A stretch of 64,000 bases of DNA from Sclerodactyla briareus. Its lineage: Eukaryota; Echinodermata; Holothuroidea; Dendrochirotida; Sclerodactylidae. The stretch covers positions 558,001-622,000 of the forward strand of contig JAODTK010000999.1 of assembly GCA_026419785.1 (NCBI GenBank). The letters run 5' to 3'. A program made the position numbers and the translations under genes. The notes below the pieces were generated by a model. That model did not search any database, was not told the origin of the DNA, and saw nothing but the letters and a program-made list of their open reading frames with translations. Positions 56,601 through 64,000 of the stretch are shown one piece after another (position 1 is the stretch's first letter; the number at the start of each line of letters is the position of its first letter).

Positions 56601-57115
56601 TTCAACCTTAATCCCCGCCAACATATCCAATACAGTAAGTATTCGTTTACAAACTAAGGTGAGAAACCAGGTTAAGGAGCGATTCTGTTTGGTACAAAAG
56701 CGACGAGAGAAGATAGGAGAAAATGATGGAGAAAGAGAGAGAAATATCAACAAATCCCAGCCAACGTGAAGGATACACTTGAGAAGCTGCATGCATGCCA
56801 CGATGAAGATTGAAAAGGGGGATATAGCTCAATTTGAGCGAACGGTGAAGCAAAAATTTAATGAAAAGCCAAATTGCTTGAGAAGCAGACGCTCCGTCTA
56901 GCGAAAGAGAAGGACAATAGGGTGGCCAGACGGGTAGGCTGTGAAATGGCAGATGCTCGGATATAGCATATTGGGTGCGGGGTCGATGAGGGGTAAGTTA
57001 GAGGCAATGAAAATAGATCACTCCATACAAGCCTACCATGTAAACATATACTTTGGACTAAACGTAGCCTCCACCTGAATCAGCCATAAATGAACATATC
57101 ACAGTTTAGCATTAC
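53641..57115. other. Intergenic or intronic sequence without recognised genes
   Basis: Contains GGTCA-type boxes near 55475-55515 and a C-rich patch near 54195-54310. Overlapping open frames on both strands at 55760-55958 begin near a CACAAATGGCGGCATG start-like context but have no family resemblance or splice support. Confidence 0.4.
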
Positions 57116-57117
57116 TC

Positions 57118-57390
57118 CGTCGCTCCTGGGGTGATAGATCCTTCGTGTTGCCGCACCCCAGTTATGGAACTCTCTTCCGGTGAACATTAGGAGGTGTAAT
57201 ACACTTGCTGCATTCAAGAGGGCTCTCAAACCCATCTTATGTTACAGGCTTACTAGCTGTCCGTGCTTGCTTTGGTTTTGTCGTGTTTCTTCTCTTCTTT
57301 TCTCTCTCTCGCTTTCTCTGTTCTGCGCCTTGAGCATTTAGAATGGGTATGTGTGCATTATAAATCTTCATTATTATTTTTTACTCATCA
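57118..57390 (+). mobile_element. L2-type LINE 3' end
   Basis: The plus strand reads VAAPQLWNSLPVNIRRCNTL then AAFKRALKPILC, the canonical C-terminus of L2/CR1-type reverse transcriptases, preceded by GDRSF in another frame. A 3' UTR follows with CTGCGCCTTGAGCATTTAGA and TGTGCATTATAAATCTTCAT then TATTATT, matching the CGCCTTGAGCAC...GCGCTATATAAAT...ATT tail of L2-like elements. A 5'-truncated copy. Confidence 0.8.
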
Positions 57391-57567
57391 CTTCGAAAAA
57401 GATCGAAGAGTTTCACGTCAGTGGTTGTGCACCAATCCACTACAAGTCTACAAGGCCATTGTTTCAATTCAGGGCACAATTTCATAACTACAAATTTCAG
57501 ATAACTTTCATCCGAACTTCACCTCTATGTGTATAGTTCCATGCCTCAATTTTCAGTCTTCTTGCTT

Positions 57568-60372
57568 AAACAGCAGTGGGGCTTTGTCCCATCAGATTAT
57601 TTTTCCTGCACTTCTTTGCACAAAAGTGGCAGGGGACGGCAGTGGCATGGGGGGAGCAATGTGGACATGAGCATGGCGGTACTATTTCACCTCTCCCCCC
57701 TCGACCTCAAAAACTGGGGAGAGAACTGGGGGGGGGACCGCATATATTTCTATTTATCACACAACCCACATGGCAGTTTGACGTGAGACTCCTGCATATT
57801 TTCTTCAGTGATGCAGGGATGCATGCATAGCCCACACACTGGCTACAACACATGTGCACAGCAGTAGTGCCAGTATTCAGCGTGTTGCTATTGATGTGTA
57901 CATAGCACAGCTAATACACAGCTATTTCAGTGACTCGCATTAAAATTCTAACAGAACTAGCAACACCTTCATTATCTAAGGATCATGGATTCGCGATGAA
58001 TGATGCTGTGATTCACGTTGACCTACAGTACATAAACCTCCATGAATGAATGAACTAGATTTACTAGATAGTCGATACAACAATTGTAATTAACAGCTCC
58101 AGCAATGATTCAATCACATTTGAAACAAGTTTCAAGCCATGTCTAGCTTCGGGGTCAACAACGAAAGCCTACGTTGGTGCAATGCGGCAGCGCAGTTACG
58201 AGTTAATTGTTTAGAGCTACTCTTTGCTGTGTGTACAGTGTGGACACGGATTCTATGATCTCTGCATCTTAACTAGCAGTGGTGCTTTTTTCCCATCATA
58301 TTCTTTTTTCCTGACTTCTTTGCAAAAGTGGCATGTGGGGCAGTGGCAGTGGGGTGGAGCAATGTGGACATGAGCATGGCGGTACTATTTCACCTCTCCC
58401 CCGTCGACCTCAAAAACTGGGGAGAGAACTGGGGGGGGGACCGCATATATTTCTATATTATCACACAACCCACATGGCAGTTTGACGTGAGACTCCTGCA
58501 TATATTCTTCAGTGATGCAGGGATGCATGCATAGCCCACACACTGGCTACAACACATGTGCACAGCAGTAGTGCCAGTATTCAGCGTGTTTTGCTATGGA
58601 TGTGTACATAGCACAGCTAGTACACAGCTATTTCAGTGACTCGCATTAAAATTCTAACAGAACTAGCAACACCTTATTATCTAAGGATCATGGATTCGCG
58701 ATGAATGATGCTGTGATTCACGTTGACCTACAGTACATAAACCTCCATGAATGAATGAACTAGATTTACTAGATAGTCGATACAATTATAATTAACAGCT
58801 CCAGCAATGATTCAATCACATTTGAAACAAGTTTCAAGCCATGTCTAGCTTCGGGTGTCACACAAGTCAAGCCATTGTTTGGGTGTAATGCGGGGGGGGC
58901 AGGCAGTTAATTGTTTAGAGCTACTCTTTGTTGTGTGTACAGTGTAGGACTACGGATCTATGATCTCTGCATCTTAACTAGCAGTGGTGCTTTTTCCCAT
59001 CATATTCTTTTTCCCTTACTTCTTTGCAAAAAAGGGCAGTGGGGGCGGCACATTGGCAAGTGGGTGGAGACAATGTGGACATGAGCATGGCGGTACTATT
59101 TCACCCTCCCCCGTCGACCTCAAAAACTGGGGAGAGAAACTGGGGGGGGGAGGGACCGCATATATTTCTATATATCACACAAACCCACATGGCAGTTTGA
59201 CGTGAGACTCCTGCATATATTCTTCAGTGATGCAGGGATGCATGCATAGCCCACACACTGGCTACAACACATGTGCACAGCAGTAGGGCAGAGTATTCAG
59301 GGTTGCTATGGATGTGTACATAGCACAGCTAGTACACAGCTATTTCAGTGACTCGCATTAAAATTCTAAAGAACTAGCAACACCTTCATTATCTAAGGAT
59401 CATGGATTCGCGATGAATGATGCTGTGATTCACGTTGACCTACAGTACATAAACCTCCATGAATGAATGAACTAGATTTACTAGATAGTCGATACAATTG
59501 TAATTAACAGCTCCAGCAATGATTCAATCACATTTGAAACAAGTTTCAAGCCATGTCTAGCTTCGGGTGTCACACAAGTCAAGCCATTGTTTTGGTGTTA
59601 ATGCGTCAGGCAGTTAATTGTTTAGAGCTACTCTTTGTTGTGTGTACAGTGTAGGACTACGGATCTATGATCTCTGCATCTTAACTAGCAGTGGTGCTTT
59701 TTCCCATCATATTCTTTTTTCCTGACTTCTTTGCAAAAGTGGCATGTGGGGCAGTGGCAGTGTGGTGGAGCATGTGGACCATGAGCATGGCGTTAATCAC
59801 CTCTCCCCCGTCGACCTCAAAAACTGGGGAGAGAAACTGGGGGGGGGAAAACCGCTATATTAATCTATATATCACACAACCACAGGCAGTTTGACGTGAG
59901 ACTCCTGCATATATTCTTCAGTGATGCAGGGATGCATGCATAGCCCACACACTGGCTACAACACATGTGCACAGCAGTAGTGCCAGTATTCAGCGTGTTG
60001 CTATTGATGTGTACATAGCACAGCTAGTACACAGCTATTTCAGTGACTCGCATTAAAATTCTAAACAGAACTAGCACACCTTCATTATCTAAGGATCATG
60101 GATTCGCGATGAATGATGCTGTGATTCACCGTTGACCTACAGTACATAAACCTCCATGAATGAATGAACTAGATTTACTAGATAGTCGATACAACAATCA
60201 TAATTAATTACACACACCAGCATGTTCCTCACCATTTGAAACATTTCAACATGTCACTTCGGGTGTCACACAAGTCAAGCCATCGTTTGGGTGCAATGCG
60301 GCAGCAGTTATTGTTTAGAGCTACTCTTTGCTGTGTGTACAGTGTAGGACTACGAATCTATGATCTTTGCAA
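57568..60372. repeat. ~705-bp tandem satellite, four copies
   Basis: The anchor A(A)C(T)AGCAGTGGTGCTTTTT occurs at 57568, 58271, 58976 and 59683 (periods 703, 705, 707). Every unit contains GACATGAGCATGGCGGTACT, ACCTCAAAAACTGGGGAGAG with a long G run, GATGCATGCATAGCCCACAC, GGATCATGGATTCGCGATGA and CTAGATAGTCGATACAA. Copies are highly similar and differ largely by single-base indels, especially beside G runs. Short frames in each unit are shadows. Confidence 0.92.
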
Positions 60373-60440
60373 GAAGACGAGCTAGGGGGAATATTGAGAA
60401 GCATGGGCAAAATTGTTTGCAACTGAATCAATGACCTCAC

Positions 60441-60557
60441 GTGGGGGTTATCCAGCCATTTATCTGTAGTGTAGGCCACCCAGGGCACGGCAAAGGCTAG
60501 ATTGTAGCCGTCCCTCACGCAAAGTTGGATGGCGGCTTTGGGAGAGCCGGGCGGTAT
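60441..60557 (-). CDS. Candidate exon of unidentified protein
   Basis: Between acceptor ATTCCTCTAG and donor GTGAGGTCAT lie 117 bp, exactly 39 codons, open in phase 0/0. It encodes IPPGSPKAAIQLCVRDGYNL then AFAVPWVAYTTDKWLDNPH. Splice sites are good and the composition is protein-like, but I cannot name a family. It lies just outside the 705-bp satellite. It may belong to the same unknown minus-strand gene as the candidate exons at 47.6 and 40.4 kb, but intervening exons would be needed because the phases do not join directly. Confidence 0.4.
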
Positions 60558-62200
60558 CTAGAGGAATATGGCAAGACTAAGCCTGCAATCAAAACAATCA
60601 CTTTACAATGAAGATGGCCTACCTGTTAATCCAGGAATTTTTGTGGAACAGGGTCATAACTCACTGTGCTTTATTGGGACATGTGTGTGAAGTCGAATAC
60701 TCAGAGACCATGAACTGCATCCTGCATTCATAAATTGTTTACAGTTTCAATTTGGATAAGGTTGGTTCCTGTAAAATATTCCCGGCCCACTACCCCAGTA
60801 TCCTAGCTACAGGGCCACTGTGATACAATTTCGCTCATCGATGCCCCTCCAACCGTCCACCAGCCAGCCTGCATGCAGAGCCAGTAAAAATTGCTCGCTT
60901 TTGCATTCCCAGAGCACAGAGTCTGCGGAAGCACTGCCCCTGCCCACATATGGATGACAACTTTTATTAATTCTATGTTTTCGATTTTCAGTGGGCTACC
61001 TGCGGTATGAGACTGTAAGTGGCTAACTCAAAGGTGGAAAACAAGTCAAGGAGTGATTCGTTAAATACAGCAAATATCATGCAAATATGTACTTTGGACA
61101 GAGTACAGAGTGCAGTCTACACATGACTTGACCATAAAATTAAACATAACAGTTTCAGCATTATTCAATTAATTTTCGAGGAAGATCCAATCAATTAGGT
61201 GGGTGTAGGTGGGTGGTTATGACCAGTAGTTCGGAAGGCTGGGCATGTGTACTGCGCAGATATTGCAGCAGCATGGGTCCAGGCCATAAATTGTACGGAT
61301 TTGCCAATAGGGAGGATGAGGCCACATCTGAGGGCGCCAATTCCCTTGGGTCCGGACCTCAAAACCCCCCCCAAGACAATTTTCTCGGTACGTGGCTGCC
61401 AGCAGGCATATATAAATGTCATACTTGCACAATCGCAAATATTCTTTGTTTTCCATTAAAATTTACACTTCAAGAATCACTTTGAGAATGTAAGTCTATG
61501 AGAGAGGATGCTGGAAGTGAATGTCAACTGAGTAGTTTATCATTATCATTTTAATGGATAAGGAGCGTAACTGACGGTACTGTATATCGTATGTAACTAT
61601 AAATGCACCTTCGTAAAACTGTGTTATTCCTCTAGAAGCACGCACTTGTTGATGCTCAGACAATACCTTCATGAGCTGGGTAGTTAGCATAGTGCTGTGT
61701 GCTCTCGTGGACCTACATGACCCACCAATTTCGAGCCAGTAGTCATGCCCTTGCCTGTGCATCGAGACCAATTCCCTCGCTTTGCAACCCCTCAACCTCA
61801 ATCCCTTCAAACAGAACTGCTAGAAGTCCAGGATATCCTGGTTGTTGTGGAACAGCTGGGTGAGCTCGGTTTGCACATGCAGTAGGTGTCTCCTTGCAAG
61901 GTGGGGTGGGCGAATTCGCGGGGGATGGGGGGGGAAGGGTGAGGAGGGGTACAAGGCCTGGAATCACACCTGGTCAATGTTCATGATGAAATATAATTTG
62001 TTCAGGGCCTGCATAAGTTTACCATTTCTCACTGGATGGAGGGTCACAATGAGTACAAGTTTTTGATGCAAATATTTGAAATGCTACAATGGTTCGATGT
62101 TGTGGTATGTTGTGAAAAACATTTATAAATTCCATGGTTTTGAAGCTTACTGTTCTCATCGGTAAAAAAAAACTTTGGAACTGTTGAAACTATGCTGGGG
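60558..62200. other. Sequence without recognised genes
   Basis: Overlapping short frames at 61195-61485 and 61496-61967 on both strands show no motif. No matched repeat. Confidence 0.4.
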
Positions 62201-62454
62201 TTTTTTGCCGATACAGTCTTGGAATGTGACCCCATATTATAGTCTTGAAAATAACATCCCCACTCCAGTCCCTGCTATCAGGGATCGAATAAGGAGCAAG
62301 GCCCATGGTTACTTTTCAAAAGAAATAGCCCATGGTTCGTGGATTCTGGCATGGGACCGGGGTTATTTTGGTAGGACCCAGGGCTCTGATCACTTTCTCA
62401 GCTTCTGCATTGGTGGAGGACCAGGCTTCAAGAACCAAACAGCGCAAGTCAAAA

Positions 62455-62661
62455 AGTCTTGCAGCTGCGGACGCATAATTCCTGGGCAAATACACTGCAG
62501 GTTCTTCACCAATCAACATTTATTGTTGGTTCACATTTAATTGACCTTTACTGACTCTGTCAAACTTTGGAATGGCTTGAAACATGTCTAGTCTACCCCA
62601 TACCACATCTAATATTTGCTATCAGGTTCCCAGCACGAAGTACCCAACTACTCATTCCGAG
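62455..62661. repeat. Dispersed repeat (same as 26735-26965), interrupted by hAT
   Basis: Same blocks and order as 26735-26965; homology stops at 62661 and resumes at 63961 with ATTCCGAGGCCTGTATATTA (compare ATTCCTAAGTCACGTATATT near 26921). Confidence 0.75.
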
Positions 62662-63960
62662 TTATGTTTGGCCGATAAGCCAGTATCGTTTTCAACCGAT
62701 GATCCTATCAAAGTTTGTTCCGTATCGGCCCGATCCCGATACCGATATTGTTTTTACCACAGTAAGTTTGCGTTATGGTATTCGTTCTCATCGGGTCGTT
62801 AAACACCTAAGTAGTACTATCAAACTATGTTCGATTCATAACCACTGAGTTACAAGGTTCCGTTGTATGTCACAAAGTCACACATAAATTACCCCACATA
62901 GATTCAGTTTTTGAGTTTTGACATTGCAAAAATTCAGTCATATCGTGTTCCATACCAAGCTGGGAAAAATAATTTGCACTTGATAACCCGTCGCGTAAGC
63001 AGCAGTAGTAATATCGCACAGGCTATGAGAAACAGAGTGCGGTGTACACACAATTGGTTTGTTCATGCATGCTGATTGAACGAAGAATGCCCGAATTGTG
63101 TGACACGATTTGTGTAGCGCTGCATGTCAGGTCGCGATAACCGGCACTTATTGCGTAAGTAAATTGAGGAGTTACATATTTTAGCAAACCCAGGCATATA
63201 CCCTAGAACCTGTCACTCACAGTATATTCTCTAAATAATCCAATACAGTCCCCCAGTTCCATGTGAAATTGTCAATACAGAAACGTTACAAGATCTCCAC
63301 CCACACACAGACACAATAGCAATGAAAATTAGAGACCCTCAGTCCACATATAATACAATGATAACGAGACTCCCGTCGGATCGAGGTTTGGCATTTGTAG
63401 TATACAGCCGTGTATGCAGTGCGTGTGTGCAGACTGTACATTCTGGTGATCGTTGAAGGCCCCGCCAGTCAGTTTTGTGTCGACTGCGAAGACCACGTGG
63501 ATGCTAGGCTAGCATAACTGCTGTTAGCGAGCGATGTATTGCAGTGTTTGACACAGAGCTGCGCGAGTGGCGAAGGCTGTGATCGATTGGTATTACATTG
63601 CGGCTGCACAGGCAGTTTGTTGTGTCGATGTGGAGGCCAAGGTGGCGCAAAACGGAGCCTGATGTAAGGAGTATGTAATCTATTGATGGGTTTGACACAG
63701 AGGTGGCGGCGAGGGGCGTGGGTCGAGTGGCTTTTATGATCATAAGTATGTCTCTACTACATTAAAACTACAAGGCAGTTATTCTCTGGGATAAATAAGA
63801 AAAAAACAAGGGGAAACTCGAAGGTTCTGCATAAATCACGCCAGGGTGGATATCAGGTTGGTCATTATCGGCAAATGTCACAAATTTACCGATACTGATA
63901 TCATGCCGATAACACCAATCCGGCCGATCCGATAGGGTAACCGATATCGGCCCAACGCTA
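62662..63960. mobile_element. hAT-like non-autonomous transposon with perfect 8-bp TSD
   Basis: The flanks are ATTCCGAG at 62654-62661 and again ATTCCGAG at 63961-63968. The left end TTATGTTTGGCCGATAAGCC and the reverse complement of the right end TAGCGTTGGGCCGATATCGG are terminal inverted repeats; CCGATA boxes fill the subterminal regions on both sides. The 1299-bp interior has no transposase frame. It sits inside a dispersed repeat whose uninterrupted relative is at 26.7-26.97 kb, which independently confirms the borders. Confidence 0.85.
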
Positions 63961-64000
63961 ATTCCGAGGCCTGTATATTAGCTTATGTACAAAACTTTGT

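Overview
This window looks like nuclear DNA of a repeat-rich, marine-invertebrate-like animal; the exact phylum cannot be settled from the sequence. There is no bacterial-style gene packing, open frames are short, and the few convincing coding segments are small exons with GT/AG borders separated by introns of up to about 12 kb. Everything else is intron filled with tandem arrays and transposons (hAT, Helitron-like, LINE, SINE and DIRS-like types).

The main gene is on the minus strand: a germinal-centre-kinase family kinase of the MAP4K3/MAP4K5 type. Its exons run from high to low coordinates: 37569-37466 (alpha-E helix to HRDIK), 36840-36798 (catalytic-loop NILL), 29295-29161 (DFG to APE and P+1 loop), 16940-16862 (CDIWAVG and [10 protein letters not shown]), 6552-6407 (ALFLM to RRRPTA) and 2958 to about 2817 (end of the kinase domain). 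A possible linker exon lies at 528-455. The glycine-loop exons and the C-terminal CNH domain are not visible and may lie outside the window. Several exons carry 1-bp indels, and single-base indels are also common between tandem repeat copies. I therefore favour an error-rich assembly over a dead gene, but a pseudogene is possible.

Layout. 1-6400: a 90-bp minisatellite, kinase exons and LINE pieces. 6.4-16.9 kb: one intron holding an L2-type LINE tail and a strikingly GC-rich ~5.7 kb block bounded by inverted repeats. 16.9-29.2 kb: an intron with a Helitron-like element swollen by a ~600-bp tandem array, a SINE, and a ~122-bp minisatellite made of copies of the adjacent kinase exon. 29.3-36.8 kb: a second Helitron-like element and two nested hAT elements with 8-bp target duplications, the inner one carrying a third Helitron-like copy. 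37.6-64 kb: a SINE, a foldback repeat, GGTCA-rich and (ACAG)n-tailed repeats, a DIRS-like fragment, three copies of a GCAAATTAG-type repeat, a four-copy ~705-bp satellite, and a 1.3 kb hAT with a perfect 8-bp duplication. Three exon-like open segments at 60.5, 47.6 and 40.4 kb (minus strand) are unassigned.

The most unusual observation is the exon-derived minisatellite at 28.0-29.16 kb. It places about nine partial copies of the activation-segment exon, with its 5' splice site, directly downstream of the authentic exon.
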